A DNA stretch of 64,000 bases, taken from positions 198,473 through 262,472 of the forward strand of contig CAWJEX010000018.1 in assembly GCA_963841995.1 (NCBI GenBank), given 5' to 3'. Below the pieces are notes generated by a model. It was not told where the DNA came from. It made no database searches and saw only the letters and a program-made list of their open reading frames with translations. This DNA comes from DATDPM01 sp963841995 (GTDB taxonomy: Bacteria; Pseudomonadota; Alphaproteobacteria; DATDPM01). The stretch's first letter is position 1. Every line of letters begins with the position of its first letter. The translations under genes and the position numbers were made by a program. Positions 1-8,030 of the stretch are shown here, piece by piece.

Positions 1-1676
1 TTGATGCGCTCATGCACCCGGCTCGCCCGGCGAATCTGCGCCGCAATCGCACTTTCAACGTCGGCAGCGGTCACCGTCTGGCGTCGATGCGTCCGCGCCC
101 AATAATCGGCCTCGCGCAGCAGGTCGCCCACCGAGAGCACATGCGTCGACAATTTCTCGGCATCGCCGGCGAGACGGGCGCCGTGTTCGATAACGCGGGC
201 GACGGCGCCGCGGTCGAAAGGTTGCAAATTGTCGCCCTTCGCAAGGGTGCCGATGAGCCGAGCGTAGAGCGGGAGATTTTCCGGCGTCGTCGCCATGTCT
301 TCTTCGAAGTCGGCGCCGACCTTGAACAGTTCGTTGAACTCCGGGTCATAGGCATTGAGCAGGTAATAGAGGAGTCGCTCGCCCAAGAGCACGACTTTGA
401 CGTCGAGCGGTATCGGCTCGGGCTCCAGCGAAACGGTGCTAACGAGGTTGAGAATCTGCCCCAGCGATTCGATACGAAGTTCGCCCGCACGGAGCACGCG
501 CTTAAGCTCCTCCCACGCAAAGGGCTGCGTCAGCACCTTGAGCGCATCAAGGATGAGATAACCGCCGTTCGCACGATGTAACGCGCCTGGCTTGATCAAG
601 GTGAAGTCGGTGACAAGGGCGCCGAACTGGGAAACATGCTCCACGCGGCCAATAAGGTTTGGATGCGTCGGATGATCTTCGTAAACGACCGGAGCGCCGG
701 TAAGCGCCCCATTGTCGATCAAGACGTTCACCTCGTAGCGGATGAATGATGGCGGCTCGGCCGGCAGGAACGGCATACCGGGCGGCGGTTCGCTGCCGCT
801 CGTAATAAAGTCTTCAGCATTTTCGATGATGTCCGCCTCGGCGGCCGCAAGGTATTCCAGAACATTGCCAAGATCCGCATATTCCTTGCGGAGCGCGTCG
901 ATCAAGTGCCCAACGGCAAATTGCGTTACCTCGCGATTGAGTGCGCGTATTTTTTCCCGGTGCTCTTTGTCCCATTTCGGCACCTGCCGGAGCATCTCCT
1001 GGAGTTCGCGCTGAACCGATTCCATATCGGCTTTGATGCGCTTTTGCTCCTCTTCCGGGAGGCCGTGGAAATCTTCCGAACCCAAGACATTGCCATTCCG
1101 TAGCGGCCCAAGCGCTATTCCGGCAGGCGTGCGGATGAGGGCGATATTGTTTTCGCGCGCATGCTCTTGAATGACGGAAAATCCCTGTTCATGCCGTTCT
1201 TTGAATTGCTGTTCTATGACCTGCTTCCGGGATCGGTAGTCGTCGCTATCGAATGCAGCCGGGATCGCGCTCCGCAGCTCTTCGATCAATTCCTCCATAT
1301 CGGAGTAGAGGCGCGCCGCGCGACCAGCCGGAAGACGCAGCGCCTTCGGCTTGCCGGGGTTCTCAAAGTTGTTGACGTAACACCAATCGGAGGGAACCGG
1401 CCTGGCTTTTGCCTGGCGATCGAGAAATTGCCGTGCAAGAGAGTGCTTCCCGATCCCGGCCGGGCCAAGCAGGAATAGATTGTATCCTTGTTGCCGCATG
1501 CCGATGCCGAACGTGACGGCTTCTACGGCGCGTGTCTGGCCCAGAATGTCGTCGAGAATTTCCAGTTCGGATGTGGTGGTGAACGAGAACTGCGCCGGAT
1601 CGCAGCGCCTATAGAGGGCGTCGGCGGGAAGAGGCGCAATGGCGCCCGATGCCTTCAAGGTCTCAGTCGTGGACAT
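1..1676 (-). CDS. Lon-like ATP-dependent protease (LonB/AAA_32 type), C-terminus off the window
   Basis: Read on the minus strand from ATG at 1676, behind GGAAGAAGGG, the frame stays open to the left edge (about 558 residues). A Walker A motif, GPAGIGKHS, sits at residues 71-79, and HRANGGYLILDAL follows in the second half. A charged helical stretch lies between them, as in the family in which the ATPase domain is split by an insertion and is followed by a C-terminal Lon Ser-Lys protease domain. That protease domain would lie beyond position 1, so catalysis cannot be verified. The family degrades proteins in the cytosol using ATP. It diverges from hsp20, with the FNR-type box at 1886-1899 in the shared intergenic region, so both may answer the same regulator. 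Confidence 0.85.
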   Translation of the reverse strand, partial: MSTTETLKASGAIAPLPADALYRRCDPAQFSFTTTSELEILDDILGQTRAVEAVTFGIGMRQQGYNLFLLGPAGIGKHSLARQFLDRQAKARPVPSDWCYVNNFENPGKPKALRLPAGRAARLYSDMEELIEELRSAIPAAFDSDDYRSRKQVIEQQFKERHEQGFSVIQEHARENNIALIRTPAGIALGPLRNGNVLGSEDFHGLPEEEQKRIKADMESVQRELQEMLRQVPKWDKEHREKIRALNREVTQFAVGHLIDALRKEYADLGNVLEYLAAAEADIIENAEDFITSGSEPPPGMPFLPAEPPSFIRYEVNVLIDNGALTGAPVVYEDHPTHPNLIGRVEHVSQFGALVTDFTLIKPGALHRANGGYLILDALKVLTQPFAWEELKRVLRAGELRIESLGQILNLVSTVSLEPEPIPLDVKVVLLGERLLYYLLNAYDPEFNELFKVGADFEEDMATTPENLPLYARLIGTLAKGDNLQPFDRGAVARVIEHGARLAGDAEKLSTHVLSVGDLLREADYWARTHRRQTVTAADVESAIAAQIRRASRVHERI

Positions 1677-1885
1677 CAATCCCTTCTTCCGCCGTCGCAT
1701 CCGGAGCCGCGCAGCAAGGGCGCGCGCCGGAGCGAGATGCCCGTGCCGCGGTTCTTGGAAAATGCAGTGTACCGAATCGCACCCGATCGAGTCCGTTCCA
1801 TCTTCCGGTTTCTTGCCCTTACGATGAAGGGCTGAAGGCCATTGAGAAACAATCACATGCTGGCTTATCGAAGAGCACAACAGCA

Positions 1886-1899
1886 TTGACGTGGATCAA
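1886..1899. promoter_or_regulatory. FNR/FixK-type operator upstream of hsp20
   Basis: TTGAC-GTGG-ATCAA matches the symmetric FNR/FixK consensus TTGAT-N4-ATCAA with one base changed. Its centre is 82 bp before the hsp20 start. Centred near -41, it would leave a leader of about 40 nt. It also lies upstream of the divergent Lon-like gene. Confidence 0.7.
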
Positions 1900-1974
1900 G
1901 GTGGTTCGGCTGCCATTCGTCTATTCTTGCTTTGTTAAATCTTCAACTGACTGGCGATATGAGGAGGACGTGAC

Positions 1975-2520
1975 ATGGCTGAGCCTGTAACCAAACTGCC
2001 CTTGAAAACCGAGGAAAGCGGGGAGGCCGAGCGTTCGCCGGCGCCCAGTGGGCGGCGGCCTTTCGAGAGCCTCCGCCGGGAACTCGATCGTCTGATCGAC
2101 GACTTCGATCACGGCGCCTGGCGCCTGCCTTTCCGCCGCACGATGTTCGACGTCGAGCCGTTCTGGCGGCGCGAATTGACCTGGACCGCCACGCCGGCGG
2201 TCGACATCGTCGAGAAAGACAATGCATATGAGATCATGGCCGAGCTGCCGGGCATGGACGAAAGCAACGTCGACGTGAAAATCGTCAATGGCATGCTGAC
2301 GATCAAGGGCGAAAAGAGTGAAGAGAAAGAGGAGAGGAAGAAGGATTCCTATCTCTCGGAGCGCCGCTATGGCTCCTTCCAACGCCAATTTTCGGTGCCG
2401 GAAGGCGTCGATACGGACAAGATCGAAGCGACCTTCAGGAAGGGCGTGCTGACGGTAACCCTGCCCAAAACGCCGGAGGCGCAGAAGGCAGAGAAGAACA
2501 TTTCCATCAAGGCGGGCTGA
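1975..2520 (+). CDS. Small heat shock protein Hsp20 (IbpA family)
   Basis: 181 residues. The first 60 are polar and arginine-rich. An alpha-crystallin domain follows (about residues 62-170), starting at TPAVDIVEKD, with the conserved ELPGMDESNVDV stretch and the diagnostic GVLTVTLPK. The tail has an IxI-type ISIK motif used for oligomer assembly. ATG 1975 is preceded by AGGAGG at 8-nt spacing. sHsps hold unfolding proteins in a refoldable state for ATP-driven chaperones. Here the gene is directly followed on the same strand by groEL and ftsH, giving a hold, fold or degrade set. The FNR-type box 82 bp upstream suggests control by oxygen or redox state rather than only by heat. Confidence 0.93.
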   Translation: MAEPVTKLPLKTEESGEAERSPAPSGRRPFESLRRELDRLIDDFDHGAWRLPFRRTMFDVEPFWRRELTWTATPAVDIVEKDNAYEIMAELPGMDESNVDVKIVNGMLTIKGEKSEEKEERKKDSYLSERRYGSFQRQFSVPEGVDTDKIEATFRKGVLTVTLPKTPEAQKAEKNISIKAG

Positions 2521-2522
2521 AA

Positions 2523-2584
2523 ACCGCCCGGCATACGGTTCCTATACGTGCTTTCTGATCGCGGATTGGCCGGGCGGTGTTTTA
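2523..2584 (+). terminator. Long-loop inverted repeat between hsp20 and groEL
   Basis: Perfect 10-bp arms (ACCGCCCGGC at 2523-2532, GCCGGGCGGT at 2569-2578) are separated by 36 nt and followed by GTTTTA. It could act as a partial terminator or as an mRNA-stabilising hairpin, giving more hsp20 than groEL transcript. The long loop makes strong intrinsic termination uncertain. Confidence 0.5.
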
Positions 2585-2672
2585 TCGAGCTAGCCCGGCC
2601 GCCCCGATTCCGCACTTCTGCAAACGACAATCCTGCCAACAGTTGCTGTAAGGCGACGAGGAAACATAACCC

Positions 2673-4295
2673 ATGCCCTCTAAGCAAATATTCTTTCGGT
2701 CGGCCGCCCGCGAAAAGATCTTGCGGGGGGCTACCCAGCTTTTTGACGCCGTGCGGGTAACGTTAGGGCCGCGATCCAAGGCCGTTCTTATTCAAAAAAA
2801 ATGGAGCGCTCCGATCGTCTGCAATGATGGCGTTACCATCGCAAAGGAGTTCGATCTCAAGGACCCCGAGGAGAATCTCGGCGCCCAAATGTTGCGGCAA
2901 GCGGCAGAGAAGACGGGCGATGTTGTCGGCGACGGCACGAGTACCTCCACGGTCCTGGCCCATGCAATCCTTTCCGAGGGCATCCGCAACGTCGTCGCCG
3001 GCGCCAGCGCAATTGACCTGAAACGCGGCTTGGATCGCGCGATAAAGTCAGCGACCGAGGCGCTGCGGAAGATTTCGCGGCCGGTCAAGACCCGGAAAGA
3101 AAAGGCGCAAGTGGCAACGATCGCGGCGCATAACGATTCGGTCATCGGCGATCTCGTCGCCGACGCCATGGAGAAGGTGGGCAATGAAGGCGTCATCACC
3201 GTCGAGGAGTCAAAAACCACGGAGACCGCACTTGACGTCGTCGAAGGCATGCAGTTCGACCGGGGATTTCTCTCCCCCTATTTCATCACCAATGCGGAGA
3301 AAATGGAGGTAGTTCTGGAAGACGCCTACATTCTGCTCTCGGACAGCAAGATCGGAAACCTCAAGGATCTGATCCAGCTACTGGACCAGGTGGTAAAGTC
3401 CGGCCGTCCGCTTCTGGTCGTCGCCGAGGACGTGGAGGGCGAGGCGCTTGCAACGCTCGTCGTCAATCAAATACGCGGCGTTCTCAAAACGTGTGCAGTC
3501 AAGGCGCCCGGATTCGGGGATCGGCGAAAGGCCATGCTGCAGGATATGGCCGTGTTGACGGGCGGAATCGTGATCGCCGAGGAGCTGGGTCTGAAACTGG
3601 AAAATACAAACCTTCAGCAGCTCGGCCGAGCGAAACGGGTGGTTGTCGACAAGGACAACACCACGATTATCGGCGGCGCAGGCAACCGTACCGAGATCGA
3701 AGCCCGTATTCAGCAGATACGCCACGAGATCGAGAAGTCGACGAGCGACTATGACCGCGAGAAGCTCCAGGAACGATTAGCGAAGCTCGCCGGCGGTGTC
3801 GCCGTCATTCGAGTTGGCGCTCCGGCCGAAGCCGAAATGAAATCGAAAAAAGAGGCGCTCGACGATGCGATCAGCGCGACCAAGGCTGCGGTCGCCGAAG
3901 GTATCGTGCCGGGCGGAGGCTTGGCCTTGCTGCGCTGCATCGCCGCCGTGACGGAGGAAGAGGCAAAGTGCGAGGGCGACGAAAAAACCGGCGTTCAGAT
4001 CCTCAAACGCGCTCTTGAGGCCCCGACCCGGCAGATCGCCGAGAATTCTGCCGTCGACGCCGGCGTCGTGGTTGCACGCATGCTGGGCAGCGAAGGCAAT
4101 CTCGGGTTCGACGCCGCACAAAAGCAGTATGTCGACCTCGTCGAGGCGGGTATCATCGATCCGACCAAGGTGTTGCGCATCGCCCTCGAAAATGCCGTGT
4201 CAATCGCCAGCGTGTTGCTGCTGACCGAAGCGACAATGACCGAAATTCCAGAGACCAAGAAAGAAGGATTGGCGGAACCGGGAGTCGATATGTAG
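2673..4295 (+). CDS. groEL: Chaperonin GroEL paralogue 1
   Basis: 540 residues, full length for the 60-kDa chaperonin. The ATP-site signatures are present in variant form: RVTLGPRSKAV in place of the usual TLGPKGRNV, and GDGTSTSTVLA in place of GDGTTTATVLA. ALDDAISATKAAV carries the conserved Asp. The C-terminus ends EPGVDM rather than in a GGM repeat. GroEL folds cytosolic proteins in a double ring with GroES, but no groES lies beside this gene, so it must use a cochaperonin encoded elsewhere. It is a close paralogue of the copy at 56695. The gene lies 152 bp after hsp20, probably in one transcription unit with ftsH following. Confidence 0.95.
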   Translation: MPSKQIFFRSAAREKILRGATQLFDAVRVTLGPRSKAVLIQKKWSAPIVCNDGVTIAKEFDLKDPEENLGAQMLRQAAEKTGDVVGDGTSTSTVLAHAILSEGIRNVVAGASAIDLKRGLDRAIKSATEALRKISRPVKTRKEKAQVATIAAHNDSVIGDLVADAMEKVGNEGVITVEESKTTETALDVVEGMQFDRGFLSPYFITNAEKMEVVLEDAYILLSDSKIGNLKDLIQLLDQVVKSGRPLLVVAEDVEGEALATLVVNQIRGVLKTCAVKAPGFGDRRKAMLQDMAVLTGGIVIAEELGLKLENTNLQQLGRAKRVVVDKDNTTIIGGAGNRTEIEARIQQIRHEIEKSTSDYDREKLQERLAKLAGGVAVIRVGAPAEAEMKSKKEALDDAISATKAAVAEGIVPGGGLALLRCIAAVTEEEAKCEGDEKTGVQILKRALEAPTRQIAENSAVDAGVVVARMLGSEGNLGFDAAQKQYVDLVEAGIIDPTKVLRIALENAVSIASVLLLTEATMTEIPETKKEGLAEPGVDM

Positions 4296-4337
4296 CGTCG
4301 CATCCGCAAGGCTCCAGTGCCATCATCCGGCTTAGCC

Positions 4338-6235
4338 ATGGATAAAAAAATTCACATCAACATCTGGTACTTCATTGGAGCGATGCTCACCATCCTGTTG
4401 CTGCAGGAATGGTGGGTGACGTACAGCCAGGTCCAGACGGTTCCCTATAGCGAGTTCCAGACTCTCCTACAGGACGGCAAGATCGCCGAGATCGGAATTG
4501 CCGACACCAACATCCGGGCCGAGTTGAAGGAACCGCTTCCGGACGGCCGCAGGTTTATTTACACCGTGCGGGTCGATCCGCAATTCGCCAAGGATCTCAG
4601 CCAATATCAAGTCAAATTCGCTGGCGTGGTGGAGAGCCATATTGTCGGCAATATCCTCTCCTGGGTTCTACCCGCCGTCATATTCTTCGGCCTCTGGTAC
4701 TTCGTGATTCGCAACGTCGCCGAAAAGCAAGGCCTCGGCGGTTTGATGACCATCGGCAGGAGCAAAGCCAAGATTGCCGTTGAGACAGACATCCGTATCA
4801 CCTTCGATGACGTGGCCGGAGTTGATGAAGCCAAAGAAGAACTCAAAGAGGTCGTCACCTTCCTCAAGGATCCGCAGCAATATGGCCGATTAGGGGCCCG
4901 CATCCCCAAGGGCGTGCTCCTGGTTGGTCCGCCGGGGACGGGCAAGACCCTGCTGGCGCGCGCCGTGGCGGGCGAGGCCAGCGTTCCGTTCTTCTCTATC
5001 AATGGCTCCGAGTTCGTCGAAATGTTCGTCGGCGTCGGCGCCGCGCGCGTGCGCGACCTCTTCGAACAAGCCCGCAAGAGCGCGCCCTGCATCATCTTCA
5101 TCGACGAGCTGGATGCTCTCGGCCGTGCCCGCGGCATCTCGCCGGTCAGCGGCGGCATGGACGAAAAGAGCAGACCCTCAATCAGCTATTGGCCGAGCTC
5201 GACGGCTTCGATCCGTCCACCGGAGTTGTCCTGCTGGCAGCCACCAACCGGCCGGAAATCCTCGACCCCGCCTTGTTGAGGGCCGGCCGGTTCGACCGGC
5301 AGATTCTTGTCGACCGTCCGGATAAGATCGGGCGCATTCAGATTCTGACGGTACATAGTCGCAAGGTTAAGCTGGCGGAAAATGTTGGGCTGGAACAGGT
5401 TGCCGCTTTGACCGCCGGTTTCAGTGGCGCCGATCTGGCGAATCTCGTGAATGAAGCCGCGATCGTAGCGACCCGCCGCGGCGGCAGCGGTATCACCATG
5501 GACGACTTCACGCGGGCGATTGAGCGCATCGTTGCCGGCCTGGAGAAAAAAAGCCGCGTTTTGAACCCGATGGAACGAAAGGTGGTTGCCTATCATGAAA
5601 CCGGCCACGCGCTGGTGACAATGGCGCTACCGGGCACGGACGTGGTGCACAAAGTGTCCATTATCCCGCGCGGCATCGGGGCTCTTGGATACAATATTCA
5701 GCGGCCCACCGAGGATCGCTATCTCATGACCCGCGGGGAGTTGGAAAACAAAATGGCCACGCTCCTCGGCGGCCGCGCGGCTGAAATGCTCGTCTTCAAC
5801 CAGTTATCCACAGGGGCTGCCGACGATCTCGACAAGGCGACGGATATCGCCCGCAACATGGTTATGCGCTACGGCATGGATGAAACGCTCGGACAGGCAG
5901 TTTACACGCAAGAACAATCCCTATTCTTGGGGGGTGGGGCGATTCCGCGCGTTCCAGAAGCAAGGTCATACAGCGAAAAGACGGCTGCACAAATCGACGA
6001 GGCCATCCGCAATCTTATCAGCCGCGCGTTCGCCAAAGCGACCGAGATCCTCAAGAAAAACCGGAAGATCCTGGACGACACGGCGCAGAAACTGTTGGAA
6101 AAGGAAACGCTGTCCGCCGAAGAATTGCCGAGACCCGTTGCTTTGACGGAACAAGACCTCTCGAAGAACACCAACGAATTGGAGCTTGCCCTTTCTCCCA
6201 GCGCTGGATCGAGGACGGGAGGGCACCCGGCGTGA
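4338..6235 (+). pseudogene. ftsH: FtsH membrane AAA zinc protease with one frameshift
   Basis: FtsH is a hexameric inner-membrane protease. The order of parts is complete: TM1 near residues 9-25, a periplasmic segment, TM2 (ILSWVLPAVIFFGLWYF), Walker A GPPGTGKT (about 197-204), pore loop FVEMFVG, Walker B IIFIDELDAL, second region of homology TNRPEILDPALLRAGRFDR, and zinc site HETGH. The frame breaks at about 5163-5172. After GGMDEK the family sequence EQTLNQLLAELDG is found in the next frame, equal to one base lost at an AAAA run. Downstream coding is undamaged to 6235, so this is either a recent mutation, a sequencing error at a homopolymer, or slippage. ATG 4338 fits the family start, although no clear Shine-Dalgarno precedes it. 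Confidence 0.85.
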
Positions 6236-6287
6236 TGTGACGACTGACAAATCATCGACGCGCATCGATGGTGAGGGAGGCAAAGGG

Positions 6288-6613
6288 ATGCGCCCAGGTC
6301 GATATGGCCTGAACAAGGGACCGGCCAAACTCTCGGTTGCTGCAGTGTGCTTGCTGGCGGTGCTGTTGGTTCTGCCTTGGTCGGCGATCGGAAATCCGGG
6401 GCGATTGATCGGCACGGCGGGTTTTGCCTGACCCACGCAAGCGACATCTTCATTGACATCGCGCGCCGGTTCGACGTCGGCTATGTCGGGTTCCGCGCTG
6501 CGAATTCGGACGTCGACCCGTGGCTGCCCGGTGAGGAGCGTGATCACGAACGACACACATTGCGCTATCTGCACGATTCCATGACGAAAGAGCCCACCGA
6601 AACAATCCCTTAG
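6288..6613 (+). pseudogene. Remnant of an L,D-transpeptidase (N-terminal part only)
   Basis: ATG 6288 follows GAGGGAGGCAAAGGG and opens a short frame with a signal-peptide-like stretch (LSVAAVCLLAVLLVLPWSA) that stops at 6431. The next frame continues with DIARRFDVGYVGFRAANSDV then DPWLPGE, which I recognise as the LysM-like N-terminal segment of ErfK/YbiS L,D-transpeptidases. These enzymes cross-link periplasmic peptidoglycan. The catalytic YkuD domain, with its His and Cys motif, is absent, and the frame ends at 6613. I infer a decayed gene: one frameshift near 6428 plus loss of the 3' two thirds. It lies 53 bp after ftsH. Confidence 0.65.
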
Positions 6614-6663
6614 CCCCGCATCCCTTGACGGATGGCGGCGTGGACGGGCGTTATGACCTCAAT

Positions 6664-6677
6664 TTGATTCAGATCAA
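6664..6677. promoter_or_regulatory. Perfect FNR/FixK-type operator with no obvious gene behind it
   Basis: TTGAT-TCAG-ATCAA is the exact symmetric consensus. No recognisable coding gene starts within 350 bp on either strand. The next convincing start is 7039, which has its own box at 6948. Confidence 0.7.
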
Positions 6678-6940
6678 GGCGTATCGAGATACTGGTGTGT
6701 AGTTTAAGGATGCTACGGCGAGGAGAACGCGGGAGAAGCTGCGGAGCCGAAACGTCCGAAAGGGCGTGGACATCATAAAGCGATGAACCCCGGTTCGACG
6801 AGCCGCCGTAACGGGACCCGCTCGCGGTCTGGTTCAAGCGCCCCAGAGGAGACTCATCGGGGTGGATGGACGGATGGCGGCGGGTCTGCGGCTTTTTGAG
6901 GCCATTTCGCTTTTCGCCCTCCATCGATGCGCTGAGTTTC
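6678..6940 (+). other. Gene-free stretch after an orphan operator; possible small RNA or tiny ORF
   Basis: No family-like ORF is seen. There is a strong hairpin at 6753-6766 (CGTCC, GAAA tetraloop, GGGCG). An ATG at 6782 opens a 39-codon frame without a visible homologue. The stretch begins right after the perfect operator at 6664, so transcription through it is plausible. A small RNA is inference only. Confidence 0.25.
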
Positions 6941-6947
6941 CATATTG

Positions 6948-6961
6948 CTGATCTGGATCAA
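6948..6961. promoter_or_regulatory. FNR/FixK-type operator upstream of the DUF3775 gene
   Basis: CTGAT-CTGG-ATCAA has one mismatch in the outer base of the left half-site. Its centre is 84 bp before the start at 7039, the same spacing as at hsp20 (82) and at 11528 (80). Confidence 0.6.
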
Positions 6962-7038
6962 GGGCGGTCTGCGTGCGCGGAGATATTCTGCAAGCGGGGA
7001 TGGGTTCGTCGTAACCCAATCGCCCGGAGGAGGCACCA

Positions 7039-7443
7039 ATGCTCAGCATCAGCACGGATAAAGTCGGCTACATCATCATCAAGGCCGAAGAGTTCGACGT
7101 GAAAGTTGCGCCGGATGAACTTGAGGAAGGCTCCAACCCATCCGATGACCAGGATGTTGCGATTCTGGAGGATGAACCAGACGATCTGACCGAGCAGGAG
7201 CTTCGTGACGCTCTCGAAGGACTCAATCAAGACGAACTTTTGGACCTCATCGCCCTCACATGGATCGGACGGGGGGACTTCACTGCGAAAGATTGGGACA
7301 GGGCACGGGGGCAAGCGCGCGAAATGCGGCACCAGCATGTCCCTTCTTACCTCATCGAAACGCCTCTCCTCGCCGACTATCTGAAGGAAGGGCTATCGAG
7401 CATGGGATATTCCTGCGCCGACGTTGAGTTTGAGCATTTGTGA
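7039..7443 (+). CDS. DUF3775 family protein
   Basis: 134 residues with a very acidic centre (EDEPDDLTEQEL). The segment around LNQDELLDLIALTWIGRGDF and the following helix resemble the DUF3775 family, which is short, cytosolic and of unknown function. ATG 7039 sits behind GGAGGAGG at 7-nt spacing, so the start is secure. Its stop codon overlaps the GTG start of the MlaD-like gene (GTGA), so the two are translationally coupled. The operator at 6948-6961 is 84 bp upstream. No signal peptide or membrane segment is visible. Confidence 0.7.
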   Translation: MLSISTDKVGYIIIKAEEFDVKVAPDELEEGSNPSDDQDVAILEDEPDDLTEQELRDALEGLNQDELLDLIALTWIGRGDFTAKDWDRARGQAREMRHQHVPSYLIETPLLADYLKEGLSSMGYSCADVEFEHL

Positions 7444-7973
7444 CGGAATGGGCTGCCTCAACCGATGCCTCAAATGGCGGCGGTCTGCCGACGCCGGTTG
7501 TTGAGAGGCTTATTGGGGGAGCGGTTGTCGCGCTTGCCGCTCTTATCATCGTGCTCGTTTATCATAGCTCCGGAATCGAGGCGATCGACGGTTACACGGT
7601 TACGGCCAAATTTGACCGAATTGAAGGTATCCGCGTGGGAACCGATGTACGCATGAGCGGCATCAAGATTGGCGCCGTGCTGTCTCAAACATTGGAACCA
7701 GCGACGTATCGTGCGGTCTTGTTGCTCAGCATCGATAAAACCGTAAAGCTACCGGCGGACACGGTCGCAAAGATCACCACTGAAGGGCTTGTGGGGAACA
7801 AATATGTTGAGCTTGAGGCCGGAGCCGAGGACAAGCTGCTCCAGCAAGGGGACCAAATCACGCAGACCCAGTCCTCGATCAATCTTGAAGATTTAATCAG
7901 CCGCTACGTTCCTCCGTCCTCCAAGAGCCAGGGCCAAGCAAAGGGCCGTGGTGGCACCAAGGATGGCCGGTAA
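7440..7973 (+). CDS. MlaD-like MCE-domain lipid transport protein
   Basis: 177 residues starting at GTG 7440, overlapping the previous stop by 4 nt. One N-terminal membrane anchor (GGAVVALAALIIVLVYHS) is followed by an MCE domain, YTVTAKFDRIEGIRVGTDVR to GNKYVELEAG. The tail is polar. In the Mla system, MlaD forms a hexamer in the inner membrane and carries phospholipid between MlaFE and periplasmic MlaC. No mlaE or mlaF lies next to it here. An MlaC-like gene stands at 33147, and the partner relation is inference. The length matches single-MCE MlaD proteins. The link to an acidic DUF3775 protein is unusual. Confidence 0.82.
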   Translation: MTEWAASTDASNGGGLPTPVVERLIGGAVVALAALIIVLVYHSSGIEAIDGYTVTAKFDRIEGIRVGTDVRMSGIKIGAVLSQTLEPATYRAVLLLSIDKTVKLPADTVAKITTEGLVGNKYVELEAGAEDKLLQQGDQITQTQSSINLEDLISRYVPPSSKSQGQAKGRGGTKDGR

Positions 7974-8030
7974 CCACGCCACTGGTCTAATGGCTGGAAC
8001 GCGGACCGCGTGTTTTGCAGAGGTCGTTGC

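Noticed and set aside
12..581. Plus-strand ORF of 189 aa at the left end
   Set aside because: It is the antisense shadow of the Lon-like protease, whose minus-strand frame shows Walker motifs and stays open over 1.6 kb.
4317..6235. Programmed frameshift producing two FtsH forms
   Set aside because: The AAAA run lacks a convincing slippery heptamer or downstream structure that I could see. A lost base is simpler, though not proven.
6248..6613. Intact small membrane protein
   Set aside because: The open frame is the signal peptide of a broken L,D-transpeptidase, shown by the family sequence in the next frame.
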